DNA of 64,000 nucleotides. Source: Aurelia coerulea. Its lineage: Eukaryota; Cnidaria; Scyphozoa; Semaeostomeae; Ulmaridae. The DNA is taken from assembly GCA_039566865.1 (NCBI GenBank), contig CM076955.1:13661501-13725500 (forward strand), given 5' to 3'. The notes under the pieces were generated by a model. It did no database searches, was not told the DNA's origin, and saw only the letters and a program-made list of their open reading frames with translations. Positions 1 through 11,506 of the stretch are shown here, piece after piece. The position numbers and the translations under genes are program-made. The stretch's first letter is position 1; every line of letters starts with the position of its first letter.

Positions 1-38
1 GTACGGGTCCAACACTTTTGTAAGAGATTGTAGCTAAG

Positions 39-612
39 CAAGGGTGAATTTCGTTTTCGCCCAATCAGATGCTTTGTTTACAGAAATTTTCAGCCAATCA
101 GAACCCACCATTTTAGCTGGGTTTGTTGACATATTTCTCAGAAACAGCCCTAGCTGTGGGGGGAAAGCACTATACGGGTATGTGGCCCCCATGAAAATAT
201 ACATCGAAGAAATTGAATGAGACCTGAAAAATACTGATCTCTACTAAATTTCCTTTGAAATGATCGATGATCTCTTGAAAATTCCATGAAATCTTTCAGA
301 AATCTAAGTTTGAACTTTTACTTCCCTATGGTGCTTAGGCCCATTCCCCCCACCAAGCAGGGGAGCTCACACGAAGTTAATTTCTGTGCAACCTTTTGAT
401 TCGTAGGTTAATTTCATGGAAGTTTTGCCCTCTCTGGGGATTTGTGTGTCCTTGTTGTGCCTTTCCCTTGCCCTCCGCCAAACAAAACTGCGCTGCGATG
501 CGGAAATAATGCGATTACTGCCCAGGATCAAGACCACGCGAAGGAATGAATTTTCCGCGGGGAGGGATCTAATCGCCTGTTCAATACGAAGTCATCTCGA
601 GATGGTTTTCGA
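39..612 (+). repeat. Left terminal inverted repeat of element X
   Basis: Matches the reverse complement of 38746-39313 with only scattered single-base differences. It carries a fortuitous open frame (416-646) that the other arm shares because the DNA is the same; I see no known domain in it. The arm is cut at about 605-613 by the insertion of element Y. Confidence 0.8.
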
Positions 613-833
613 CCCCGGCGGGTCAGCTCTAGGGGTCCAAGTGTAACCATGCTCGTCTACAAAATCTCTGAGAAAGGGGGCAAAATCTTCATCAAATCTA
701 GGACAGAGAAACCAGGAAAAAGGGTAGTTTTTTTGAGAAAAGAAATCCTAGATTTTCAAAATAAGGGGTAAAAATCTATTTCCAGCATGTTTCATCATAT
801 GTTAAATGATAAAATCACTAGAAACCAACAACA

Positions 834-1065
834 TAACTGTAATGTGACAGTTATTTTTATTATAACTGTCACATTACAGCCCTGAAGAAGTCCTGCATGG
901 CAGGACGAAATATTGGCAAAAATTAAATTAATCGTATTTGCTGTTGTTTTTTGTCGTGTTGCGGTGTTTCTGCCTTTAAATTTATTCATTTTTTCGTCAT
1001 CGCAAGCATCTTCGGATCCGGCAATCGACGTTGGTATCGTGGCCTTTACTTTTTCAAATTATTTT
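834..1065 (+). mobile_element. Short retroelement-like insertion with hairpin and hammerhead-like motif
   Basis: A 232-bp segment is flanked by the 12-bp direct repeat AAACCAACAACA (822-833 and 1066-1077). It begins with a perfect 18-bp stem (837-854 pairing with 862-879). At 882-910 follows CTGAAGAAG, a 7-bp stem (GTCCTGC/GCAGGAC) and GAAA. This resembles the hammerhead core CUGANGA-stem II-GAAA found in Penelope-like elements, but has one extra A before stem II. The family assignment is inference; the duplication is seen directly. Confidence 0.5.
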
Positions 1066-1077
1066 AAACCAACAACA

Positions 1078-2580
1078 ACTGCAACATCAATTCAAGTCAG
1101 GTGATGATATCTTTTCAAATTACAGGTCTTGCATGCATTGACACCACTGTTGTCTTCGCTAAGAATTCTTTGGAAATTCTTGCAAATTCTGAATAAATTT
1201 TTGAAGTCTTTCTTGTACCCCTCAAGAATTCTGCTGTGCATTGAGAACACTTGAAAGATCCTTGAGAATTCTTAGCTAATGCAGATGGTGTTGATGCACA
1301 CAAAAAACAAGTGCCTTGCAATGCAGAAACCAATTCTATCTCCTTTTTAGAAGCACTAATTGTTAGCCCATTGCAAGTTGAAAATGGAAACATAAACAAT
1401 TTGACATAAGAACCAGTAAAATATTAATATTCAATTATTCAACATAGAAGTAAAGGAATATTGTCTGTCTCCCACAGCTTTTTGCAGTATCCCGGTGAAA
1501 AGAAAGGATGTTGCAAATATTATCTCAAACTGGCAACAAATTTATTTGTTCATAGAACATCAGCAACATGTAGCATAAAATTATGCTTGATGCTGATCAG
1601 TGATAGTAATGTCACTGCACATTTGTTTTGACTGTTATTACAATGCAACATTTGCCATTGCCAATGATTGATTGCCAGTATTGCAAAGTTTGGAATTCCA
1701 TATGTTTTTTCCTCTTCAAAACAAGATAGTTTATCCTTATTTGTGTGTCTGATGTGCTATGTTCACTGCAAATAAGACTCGACTGTAGGTCAAATGATTT
1801 AAAGCAAGTGATTGTTGGTTGCTTAGTTTCGTCTCGTGTGTTATTCTCTGTTACTGTCAGTCAACAATGTCAACTGGCTGCCCTTTGTTGGGCCTAAAAA
1901 GGCAATTAATTGCACAAAACAACATTACCAACCATCGGCTCCAGCTTCCTTCTTTGCCTTTTGCCAGGGTAGCTAATTATCGACTTTTAGCAATTCCTTG
2001 GATGACGTCTATTAAAGGAATAGAAATTTTACATCTAAGTTCTTGTCTTCATTCAGGAGTACTCTGGTACTCTGGCTCTGGCACTGTGTTGGGGCTCTTT
2101 GGTTTTTCGCGCCAAAAATGTTAGTTGTTGTAGTTGTTGCTTCTATTTGGCCAAAGATGGCAGTGGATTGTGGATGATAATGTTATATTGGAGAGAGAAT
2201 ACCTCTCTTTTGAGCTTGGTTGAAGTTATAGGTAAGAGTTCACTTTTGCTTTAAAATCTGCCGTTTAGTGTAGCAAGCCTTGGGTGGTTCATCGCTGATA
2301 AAAGTGCCCGTTATTTTGCAAATGCCGGTGCGGTAGATATTATTACATGGCCATTGATTGCCTAAGTCACAGCTTGAGCTTGGTTGGTTTGGTTGACTGA
2401 ATTTTTGCTTTTGTGGAGAATAATCATATATGCTACCTAAATAATCCTGCCTCTGCCATTAACTTTACATGTTTACCAACTGACATTAGATTCACCAACA
2501 GTTGTATTTTTTGTTGAATAAACTAAATATTATATTTGCAGATCAGATGGAATTGTGTATGTTCTTGCTTCACCTCCTAG
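1078..2580. other. Interior of element Y, no recognisable gene
   Basis: Only short open frames occur (for example 1819-2124 on the plus strand) and none shows a domain or splice pattern I recognise. It ends at the 12-bp LINE target duplication at 2581-2592. Confidence 0.5.
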
Positions 2581-3158
2581 GAATTAGCTGGAAAAAGTAC
2601 AATAGACGACTTGCGAATTCTATCACCTTGGGATTACAAGAACATTATTAAAATTGTTATTCTAAAGTCGAAGGTAGTTGCCCTTCTGGTTTGGGAACTA
2701 TGTTTCGAATTGAATTGTTTTAAGAACAACAGATTATTTGAAGATATTCTCTCTAAGGACAGTCCTGAGAAAAAGATAAATCCCTTCGTATAAAGTTCAA
2801 ATTGGCATAACAACTACGATATTCTGCTCAACTCGATTTCAAAATCCCCAGTGAGTCGGTTTGCTTTTGAAAGAAAATGAAACGAGAAAGATCATAGCAG
2901 GTAAAATAACTTCCCTTTGTAGCTACTATATGTAATACTCGCATGAGAATAGTTAAAATATCCATACCCACAATTTCCATGTGTGCGAAGCCAGAATGCC
3001 TTTGTATTTTGAATTTTGTTCAGCTTGTGTTCATTTATGTCTTTTTAACAGTGTGTATATTTGTTTAGTTTATGTCCCGTTTCTTTTATTTTCCCTATTT
3101 TGCATTGGTGATTGCTTTGTGTTTAGTTGCCCCTTAGGACCAGCAAGAAGATTTCTTT

Positions 3159-4769
3159 GTGATGATGCCGGTTGAAATCAATCAATGGAGAGCAACAATA
3201 GGGTGTTTCCGTGTAACTATGCAAAACATATCCCCACTACTAAGCAGAAATGCTAGGCCACTCTCAATTCTCTTTCAAATCTTTAAGTTATATTTGTTTT
3301 TTTATTGGTTCATCGCAGTCTCAAGTCTTGTGCTACCATTCACACTGACAATACTGTTTCTTACAGTTCACTCCGTTGCACCAGAGTTATGTTTTTTGCC
3401 TTTGTTCGCCCGCATGCATCGGTCTGCGAAGATAGTACTTTACATCACGGTAGAGCTCGTCAAGCGAATCCCGTCAGGTGTCATCGTCATTGTTCGATAT
3501 AGGTACTTTCAGTCTCATTATGTCCACTTTCACACCGCGTGCGTAGCATGTTGCGTATTACATATTCAATGTGTAGTTTTCAGGACAATTTTGCTGAGTG
3601 GTGATATAGAAATGAACCCGGGCCCTGAAACACTTGATTTTTGTACTTGGAACCTAAATAGCATTACTGCCCATGATTTTTTACGCGTGTCTCTTATAGA
3701 GGCTTACAATTCGGTGTACAACTATGATATCATTGGAATTGTTGAAACCCACCTTGACAACACCGTTGATAAAGATAAACTGGCACTTGATGGATATACG
3801 TTTATTAATGATAACCATCCTCAAAATGTGAAAAGGGGTGGTGTTGGGTTATACATTAAAGATTCCCTTCCTTCAAAAAATCGTTCTGACCTAGTAACTC
3901 TCCCTGAATGTATCGTGTATGAAATTCAATTGAACCGGAAAAAGTACTTCTTCGCCGTAATCTATAGGAGTCCAAGTCAGGGTCCGGAGGAGTTTGATAA
4001 CTTTACGATGAACTTTGAGCTGATGCTATCCAAAATGCATGCTGAAAATCCATTCTGCATTATTATAACTGGTGATTTCAACTGTAGATCAACTCAGTGG
4101 TGGGAAAATGATGTTGAAAACAATGAGGGTAAACTATTTGAACCACTTGTTTCTGACAATGGTCTTCATCAATTGATCTCAGAGCCAACTCATTTAATGG
4201 GTGAGTCTAAATCCTGCATTGACTTGATATTTACTGATCAGCCTAACCTCATCATCGAGTCTGGTGTCCATCCGTCACTACATGCGCAGTGCCACCATCA
4301 AATTGTTTACGGTAAATTATCTGTTTCAAACATTGCACGACCTCCATATACCCGCAAAATTTGGTATTACGATAAGGCAGACTTTGTAGCCATCAGGAAA
4401 AGCATTGAAATGTTTGCTTGGCACGAACATCTTGACAACATGACCTGCCCTAATGAACAGGTAAAACTACTCAACGAAGTCCTTTTCAACATTTATTCAA
4501 ATTTCATCCCCAATAAAGTTAAAACAATTAGGCCTCGTCAAGCTCCCTGGATAACGCAAGCCGTCAAAAACTTTCTAAGGAAAAAAAATCGTGCATATAA
4601 AACTTTTGTGAGGAATGGTCAGCCAGATGATAAACTTGAAGGTATACAAAAGATGATATCTGAAGGCACAAGACTAATTGAGGAGGCCAAGCGGAATTAT
4701 TTCCTAAAGGCTGGGAATACCTTAGCTAATCCTGGGACAAGTAGTAAAACCTACTGGACCTTAAGGTAA
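3159..4769 (+). pseudogene. LINE N-terminal leader, 2A-like peptide and AP-type endonuclease
   Basis: A 536-codon open frame. Residues about 1-145 are hydrophobic and unrelated to nucleases, including one strongly membrane-like stretch around residues 40-75. Residues 145-156 read LLSGDIEMNPGP, matching the 2A consensus DxExNPGP. In such elements this makes the ribosome skip the Gly-Pro bond and release the leader from the polyprotein. The endonuclease/exonuclease/phosphatase fold follows: CTWNLNSI near its start, a glutamate in GIVETHLD, TGDFNCRSTQWW, SCIDLIFTD, and a terminal His-containing SLHAQCHH block. These are the metal-binding and catalytic landmarks of the family that nicks target DNA for target-primed reverse transcription. 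The frame ends at KTYWTLR just before the junction with a foreign element. The upstream start is uncertain (several Met codons); the listed start is simply the first. Confidence 0.8.
3591..3626 (+). other. 2A-like ribosome-skipping motif in LINE ORF
   Basis: The codons encode LLSGDIEMNPGP. The skip is expected between Gly (ggc, 3621-3623) and Pro (cct, 3624-3626). The motif lies exactly at the border between the hydrophobic leader and the endonuclease domain, where a processing point would make sense. Confidence 0.85.
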
Positions 4770-4789
4770 CTCTGCTTTCCGCTCTAGTG

Positions 4790-5901
4790 CACAGCGAGAA
4801 GCCGTTTCGCAAAACCACTCTCCTCAGAAAACAGTTAATTTCTCCAATATTATTCGGCCTATCGAAAAGCGGTAAAAAGGATGTTGTTCTGTATAATCTG
4901 GGCAATCGAAAGATGTATAAATCGCAATGTTTCCGTCAACCCTGGTTTCGCAAATCCTAGTTCAAATCTTTTTGCTAATTTCAGAAAAGTGGATTTATCT
5001 CCAAAATTACTCGAAAAATGTTCGATTTTTTTTCGTTCTATCTTTGGCTAGGTAGTTGATCTACAACTTTGCCAAGTCTGATTGAAAAAGCTAGGCTAGA
5101 TTTCCTGCAATCGAATTTCATATTCCTGTTTACTTTTCGACAGCGAAATGGAGAAACCTTGGTCAACAGATTGCCATGCTATGAAGCACGCTTGCTAAAG
5201 CTCAGGCTTGAAATAACCTTCAGAAATGTTTCCATTGGCAAACAAATGAACGTCATCTTTTGGGAATACCATACGCAAGTCTCAAAAGACATCCTTAGTG
5301 CGCTTGTAAAAGTATCATTTCCATCTATTGATTAAAAATTACTGATTTTTACCAACAACTTCACGAAACCATGCTTTGGGTGTCTTTCGAGACTTTCGTA
5401 AGCATTCACAAATTATCAATTTCTTTTAGAGTCCACAATGAGCATAAAAGATCTTAGATCAAGAACTGAATCTTTTGCACAAACATTGTACGGGCGTTCA
5501 AATCGTTCTGCATGGGCTAAACTGTTGACCAACGCTTTTCCCCTTCGATGTCGAAAAGTAAACAGAAATATAAAATTCGATTGCAGGAAATCTAGCCTAG
5601 CTTTTTCAATTAGACTTGGCAAAGTTGTAGATCAACTACCTAGCTAAAGATGGAACGAAAAAAAATCGAAACTTTTTCGAGTAGTTTTGGAGGTAAATCC
5701 ACTTTTCTGAAATCAGCCAAAAGATTTGAGCAAGGGTTTGCGAAGCCAGGGTTGACGGAAACATTGCGATTTATACGTCTTTCGCTTGCCTAGATTGTAG
5801 AGAACAACATCCTTTTTACCGCTTTTCGATAGGACGAATAATATTGGAGAAATTAACTGTTTTCTGAGGAGAATGGTTTTGCGAAACGGCATCTCGCTAG
5901 G
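4790..5901. mobile_element. Long-TIR foldback element inside the LINE
   Basis: Arms of about 350 bp (4790-5145 and 5550-5901) are inverted copies of each other. The ends read CACAGCGAGA (left) and CCTAGCGAGA (right, complement). A 5-bp repeat TAGTG flanks it (4785-4789 and 5902-5906). Collapsing the repeat restores an open reading frame across the junction, which supports the boundaries. No transposase frame. The 5-bp duplication and CAC start recall Transib-type elements, but the terminal heptamer does not fit well, so I leave the family open. Confidence 0.75.
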
Positions 5902-6677
5902 TAGTGAAATTTCCCAAGATTCTCCGGTAACTACGACTCTGATAAGCGATTTCACCATCTCTGACGAAAAGATACTTAATATCATAAGATCGCTTAATCC
6001 CAATAAAGCACATGGCTGTGACGAAATATCTGTAAGAATGATAAAGTTGAGCGATGTTTCATTAGTTCTGCCACTCAAGATAACTTTCACAAACTGTTTG
6101 AGGCGAGGCCTATTTCCCAAAATTTGGAAATATGCAAACGTAGTGCCGGTTCATAAAAAAAATGAGAAAAATCTGAAGGGGAATTACCGTCCTATTTATC
6201 TTTTACCAATTTTTGGGAAAATACTTGAAAAACTCATATACGATTCTCTTTACTCGCATCTTGTATCACATGAACTTCTTAACCCAAATCAATCAGGTTT
6301 TCGCCCAGGTGACTCATCAATCAACCAGTTACTCTCAATAACACATACAATATTTCAAGCTTTTGACTGTAACCCTCCTCTAGATGTTCGCTCTGTGTAT
6401 CTTGACATCTCTAAGGCATTTGATAGGGTATGGCACGATGGTCTAATTTATAAATTAAAGCGATGTGGTGTCTCTGGACAACTTCCCTTTTTAATCCAAA
6501 GTTTTCTCAAGGATCGAAAGCAGAGGACTGTGCTGAATGGGCAGAGTTCTAATTGGGGAGATATTTCCGCAGGTGTGCCCCAGGGCTCTATTCTAGGTCC
6601 TTTGTTTTTCCTTGTGTATATAAATGACCTAGCTGTAGGCTTGAAGTGCAATGTTAAGTTATTTGCTGATGACACAT
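5902..6677 (+). pseudogene. LINE reverse transcriptase, first block
   Basis: Core RT of the CR1-like LINE. In order: LNPNKAHGCDEISVRMIK, the NYRP block (the usual S after NYRPI is Y here), SGFRPGDSS, LDISKAFDRVWHDGLI with the first catalytic Asp, GVPQGSILGP, and LFADDT, the catalytic double Asp. The frame is interrupted immediately after FADDT by the inverted LINE fragment. Its 5' edge is the junction with the TIR element, so the listed span starts at the target duplication and not at a Met. Confidence 0.85.
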
Positions 6678-7559
6678 TTCTACTATACCTAATTCTAATT
6701 ACTATACGACACTACAGGAACGATACCATGGGGAGCGAAAGACAATGACTACCCCATGGCCAATATCTAAAAACACGAAACATTAAACTGTATACAGTCA
6801 CACCACGAACATTTATAAATTAAAAGATACTATACTATATTCTGTTTCACACCAGATGCCAGGCACTCCACCCACCCCAACCAACAACAAACGAGCCGCG
6901 CCCGCAGCACCAACATACCCATCGCAACCGCGATGAATTTATTGATGCCACGTGCGCAACCCACCCGCCACCGGCCAAGGCAAGCAAAATGCCCGACTTC
7001 CGATGCGAAACAGAATTTACAAGGAAAAGAAATACTAACGACAAGGAAATTAAAATTACGTCCCCCTTGCAGGTAGCAGCAGCTAATCATTAGTAGCATC
7101 ATTTTATTCAAAGCGTTGTGTTGCATTTATGTATTTTAAAGTTGCCTTAAGAATCTCTGTATTAGAATCAACAGAAAACCTTTCATTACCATACAGCATC
7201 ATTTCAAGTAATAGCGCGTTTGAATGATTTGACAAACCGTACGGTTGCAACGTTGCGTTTACACTATCGAGAAGATCTCTCCTGTATGCATCGTAAGCAT
7301 GGCAGTGCAGCAAAAAGTGCTCCGTGTCCTCAACACCATCATTTGTGGGGCACAGTGGATTCAGTGTGTCTCTAAAATTGTGTCTAAATCTGTGCAGATT
7401 TAGCTTACTGAGACCAACTCGTAACTGCGTGAGTATTGCAAGACCTTTTGGGTCGTGAATGCTGTAGACTGGCTTAGGAGGAGGACGTATAAGAGATAAT
7501 AGCTTGTTTTTGAAAATGCTGATTGTAGGTGATTCTCTTACTTCGTGGTCAAGCTTGAC
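6678..7559 (-). mobile_element. 5'-truncated LINE copy inserted in reverse into its own family
   Basis: On the minus strand it encodes the C-terminal about 150 residues of the same LINE protein (7104-7568; compare 10681-11121), including FRDTLNPLCPTNDG and DTEHFLL. A 3' UTR nearly matching 11122-11450 follows. It sits directly after the FADDT codons and is flanked by ACACAT (6672-6677 and 7560-7565). This is a classic 5'-truncated retrotransposition product. Confidence 0.8.
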
Positions 7560-7565
7560 ACACAT

Positions 7566-7813
7566 CATTGTTTACAGTGGTAGGAGATTCCAATACAGCT
7601 GCAAATGACATGAACCATGACTTGAACTTGATAAGTCGGTGGGCTCACGCTTGGAGAATGTCCTTTAATCCTGATCCGCAGAAACAAGCTGTTGAATTAA
7701 CATTTTCAAGGAAAAAGTTCGAAATTGATCATCCTGTGATTCTTTTTAACAACGTACCTGTCAAGAAAGTAAATGAACACAAACATTTAGGAATTATCCT
7801 GGACTCAAAGCTG
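7566..7813 (+). pseudogene. LINE reverse transcriptase, middle block
   Basis: Continues the RT after the inverted insert: LISRWAHAWRMSFNPDP, KQAVELTFSRK and the HKHLGIILDSKL block of the RT thumb. It breaks at the 8-bp duplication CAAAGCTG where the hAT element entered. Confidence 0.8.
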
Positions 7814-10141
7814 CAGTGGCGGACTGGCCCACCGGGATACCGGGAAATTTCCCGGTGGGCCCTTGTCAAGACAATAGCCATTTTTTGCCTTGGGCCTTTG
7901 GGACACAAATGCTTGCTGGCGGCCCACAGTAAAAAAATTTGCAATTGTAACTGATATCTTAACACTTTTCAAGCCCATCTAAGTAGTGTATGCCTGGAAT
8001 TTTTCAGCTCGCTTCGCTCGCACTTCAAGACGTCTTTATTCCTGGCTACTGTCGGCCACTTTGTGCAACTTTGTATGCCAGTGGCGTGGCGCAGCCATGG
8101 ATGGGGATGGGGCCATTTGCCACCCCCTACTTCTGTCAAAAGATGATCCTCGAGATTCTTTCAAAAACGAGGAGAAATTGGTTATAGGTAGGGAATGGTA
8201 GGAATCTATCCGAAAAATACTGGAGAGTATTTGAGGGCATTGGGAGAGTCGCTCTAAGCCAAAGTAAAGGTACGCCTTTTACAAAATTTTCCCAGATGAA
8301 CTATGATAAATTATGACAAACCATGATAGCATTGAAATAAGAAAATTAGACAATAGAAAATTCAGTTTCCTCAAGAAATTTACTGCTGATGCTAATTTGA
8401 AAAAACAATTGTTACGAAATGATCAAATTCTATTTTAGCACTGCTAACATTAGATTGCGAGAAGTGTTCTAAGCCAAAGTAAAGCGCGTATCCTATGAAA
8501 ATTTTCTCCCCCAGACCCCCTTATTTCAATACCCTACCACTTAATTTTTCATGGCTGTTGTATGCTTTATTTAGGCTCTCATTACGTCCGCACATGAAAA
8601 AATTGTCTTGAACGAAGTGGTACTTTAAATGTTCAGCTCGTTTCGCTTGCTTCTTTCTTTTTAGCTGTGCCATCATCAGACGAGAATTTGATAAAAAACT
8701 ATAATTTGTTTTAAAGCTGCCACGCAAGTCTCCGTCGCTTAATTCACTTTTTCCAAAACATCTCATTTCACTTGACTGCTTGAAGGCTCACCCCATATCC
8801 AATTAAGGGTGGATTTTTCGAAAATAAGGGTGCTCAGCGGCATTGTAAAGAAAAGGGTAATTGTAAATTGTAAAATTGTAAATTGTACACTTAACAATTT
8901 TCCTAGACCTAGGCCCAGGCCCTCGTTTAACTTGATTTGCCCAAAGTTGCCTCCTTTTGAGGTAAAAATCTGGCTACACCACTACAAACACTACGAAGTA
9001 ACTTTTCAAACATGCTAGCTAGAGTGGTGTCACCCATTATGCCCATGTCGTCGCGAAATTCTGAGTTAGATCCAAAAAGAGCAATCAATGAAAAAACCAA
9101 ATAGCCAGATCATATCACCAACTAATGGAGAAAAAGATCACAGAGTATTGATTTCTTACGTAAACTCTTTATGTTGATTTTAGAAGATTTGGAAGAAGGG
9201 GGTAAAAACGTCGTTTTCTTCTAGCGTCGCCCATTATGGCCGCAGGAGAAACAATCAACACTACTCTCCGGTAAAAAGTTTTAATAAGAAAAACAGCTTT
9301 AATTACTGTTCTTTGTTTATCATTTGGTACTGTAAACCCAAAAATATCTATAAGAATTAACCTAAACTGCGAGTTTTGGCAATTGAAATACATGCTTCGA
9401 CTTGTTCTAAATCCTGCCTTATCTCTTGTGCATGGATAGATGAGTTTTGGCATAGTTTCTAAAATGAAAATAGACTTGATATAATGCTGCGTTTTTCTGG
9501 GTTTCGATGATTTTCTAAGTCAGTAAGTAAGATTTTAACCCAAATTGGTGTTTTTTTTAAATAAATGTTGCATTTTTATATTTTGAAGCGATTGGAAACT
9601 TCTCTGGTAAACTGATGGGCATAATGGGCGACGAAAATAGCAATTAGCAGCACTGGGACTTCATAACCTTAAATCTGAATCAGAAGTCACTTTGCTTTGG
9701 TTTCATTGTAGATGTCCTCTCTAGAGACAGGACTTCTGAAAAATCAAAACATATTTCAAAAATTTCAAACCGCAAGGTGCCGAGCGAACAAAAAAGAAGG
9801 ACGGAATGTAAATAGAGTCATGAAATTTGCAATACTTGAAAGAATAAATTAGAGATATGCTCAAACCATCTCGTCGGGTTTCAATGCAATAGAACTGAAA
9901 CTTCAATGAAGGTCAAATCATGATAAAACAGATGTCAGCGAAGATTTTCCGTGCAATTACAATTTTATTACTAGTCGTCAATCCCCTGAAATATAATTTC
10001 TCTGGCTAGCCGGCCATAATGGGCGACTGGCCATAATGGGCGACGCTACTCTAGTTTACAAAAATAATTTGAACCTCTACAAATGTGGGGCCCCTAACAG
10101 CTAATTTCCCGGTAAGGAATTGATGCCCCAGTCCGCCCCTG
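7814..10141. mobile_element. Non-autonomous hAT element inside the LINE
   Basis: Flanked by the 8-bp duplication CAAAGCTG (7806-7813 and 10142-10149). Ends are CAGTGGCGGACTGG (left) and the complement of CAGGGGCGGACTGG (right), typical hAT termini. Just inside the left end is the near-palindrome CCCACCGGG...CCCGGTGGGCC. No transposase frame is visible. It contains a TA-flanked element at 9022-10051. Joining the flanks restores the LINE frame, confirming the boundaries. Confidence 0.85.
9022..10051. mobile_element. TA-flanked MITE-like element nested in the hAT element
   Basis: Ends are GAGTGGTGTCACCCATTATG and the complement of GAGTAGCGTCGCCCATTATG, flanked by TA (9020-9021 and 10052-10053), as for Tc1/mariner. 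The block CCATAATGGGCGAC recurs several times in both orientations (near 9033, 9225, 9615, 10015, 10031), probably as transposase-binding repeats. No transposase frame of the expected size. Confidence 0.7.
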
Positions 10142-10149
10142 CAAAGCTG

Positions 10150-11121
10150 TCTTTTTCAGCTCATATCAAATCAGCGATCTCTAAAACGAGAAAGGGTATT
10201 GGTTTGCTAAAATATCTCTCCAAATACTTGCCAAGGCATACCTTAAATGAATTATATAAGCTCTATGTTCGACCCCACCTAGACTATGGTGATGCCATTT
10301 ACCATATTCCTGCTAAAGTATGTGAATTCAGTCAACATATTATTATACCAAATTTAATGGAAAAGCTAGAGTCCGTACAGTATTCTGCTGCCTTAGCTGT
10401 GTCAGGTACATGGATGGGTACATCTCGAGAGAAGCTGTACGCAGAGCTTGGTTGGGAGTCACTGAGTTCCCGAAGATGGAGTAGGCGCCTTACCTTGTTC
10501 TAAAAGTTTATAAATAATCTTAGTCCTGAGTATACAGTTGATCCAATTCCCCTTCTTCATCAGTCGCAGTACCGTCTCCGCGGACAGGATGTCATTGGGC
10601 GATTAAAGGCAAGGACAGAAAAATTCAAATTTTCCTTCTATCCAAACTGTTTATGCGAATGGAATAAGCTTGAGCCTGAATTGAGACTTGCACCCTCTAT
10701 TGCTGTTTTTAAGAAAAAGCTCTTATCAATAATCCGTCCCCCTGCAAAATCTGTATTTGGAATTCACGATCCCACAGGATTATCCTACCTAACACAACTC
10801 AGGGTTGGTCTCAGCAAGTTAAATCTCCATAAATTCAAGCATAATTTCAGAGATACCATAAACCCAATGTGCCCAACAAGCGATGGCATTGAAGACACGG
10901 AGCACTTTTTGTTGCTCTGCCCTTCTTTTGATGTTCAACGACAAAATCTTCTCGCTGGAATTGTTGAATTATTACGACCATATGTACAAATCACCAATCT
11001 TTCAAATCATTCTTTGACGCAGCTTTTATTGTATGGTGATGAAGACCTTTCTAATGAGTTGAACAGAAATGTACTCGAATTAACTTTACGCTTCATCCAC
11101 GAAACTGGTCGGTTTGATTAA
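10150..11121 (+). pseudogene. LINE reverse transcriptase C-terminal block, with a nonsense codon
   Basis: Resumes the RT after the hAT element: RKGIGLLKYLSKYLPRHT, YVRPHLDYGDAIYH, AELGWESLSSRRW. A TAA follows at 10501-10503 where family members usually have Tyr. It then continues in the same frame through the C-terminal domain (NFRDTINPMCPTSDGIEDTE, HFLLLCPSFD) to a normal stop at 11121. The C-rich C-terminal module is shared with the inverted copy at 6678-7559. Confidence 0.8.
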
Positions 11122-11506
11122 GATCTATTGAGAATTTAGCCATGCCCTAAGCAATCACCAAGTCCCGTACCGTTAGTGTTCTTTTCCTTGTAAATTCTGT
11201 TTCACATCAGATGGAGGCATTTTACTTGCCTAAATTTACACCAATAAGTTGCACTCGTTGCATCTGAGTGAAACTGAATCCAGTATAGTATCCTTTAATT
11301 TATAAATTGTTCGTAGTGTGATTGTATACGGTTTAAGGTTTCATGTTTTTAGATATTGGCCATGGGGTAGTCGTAGTATTTTGCTCCCCATGGTATCGTA
11401 CTTGTAGTGTCGTATAGTAATTAGAATTAGGTATAGTAAAATGTAAAGTATCTTGTAAAATTTAATATTTGAATAAAAAAAAAGAAAAAAAAAAGAATTA
11501 GCTGGA

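Larger units (their letters stand above)
2593..11494 (+). mobile_element. Full-length CR1-like non-LTR retrotransposon, interrupted three times
   Basis: Flanked by the 12-bp direct repeat GAATTAGCTGGA (2581-2592 and 11495-11506) and ends in an A-rich tail (about 11475-11494), so both ends are defined. Order: 5' region, apurinic-type endonuclease with upstream 2A-like peptide (3159-4769), reverse transcriptase in three blocks (5902-6677, 7566-7813, 10150-11121), 3' UTR. Insertions: long-TIR element 4790-5901, inverted copy of its own 3' end 6678-7559, hAT element 7814-10141. About 4.6 kb is LINE sequence. An additional stretch of coding sequence is missing between endonuclease and RT compared with what I expect for CR1-type proteins, with a +1 frame change there, and a stop codon lies at 10501-10503. 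The copy is dead. The 3' end recurs at 6678-7559 and 24401-24872, so the family was active here repeatedly. Confidence 0.85.

Noticed and set aside
416..646. 76-codon frame near the left end, repeated at 38722-38937
   Set aside because: Conserved between copies only because it lies in the terminal inverted repeat; no recognisable domain.
837..879. Perfect 18-bp hairpin as a microRNA precursor
   Set aside because: Stem is short, lies inside a small mobile insertion and has no conservation evidence.
882..910. Canonical hammerhead ribozyme call
   Set aside because: One extra A between the CUGAAGA box and stem II and unclear stems I and III; kept only as a hammerhead-like motif.
5416..6120. Minus-strand frames in the LINE middle
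   Set aside because: They fall in the inverted arms of the TIR element and mirror the plus-strand frames in the other arm.
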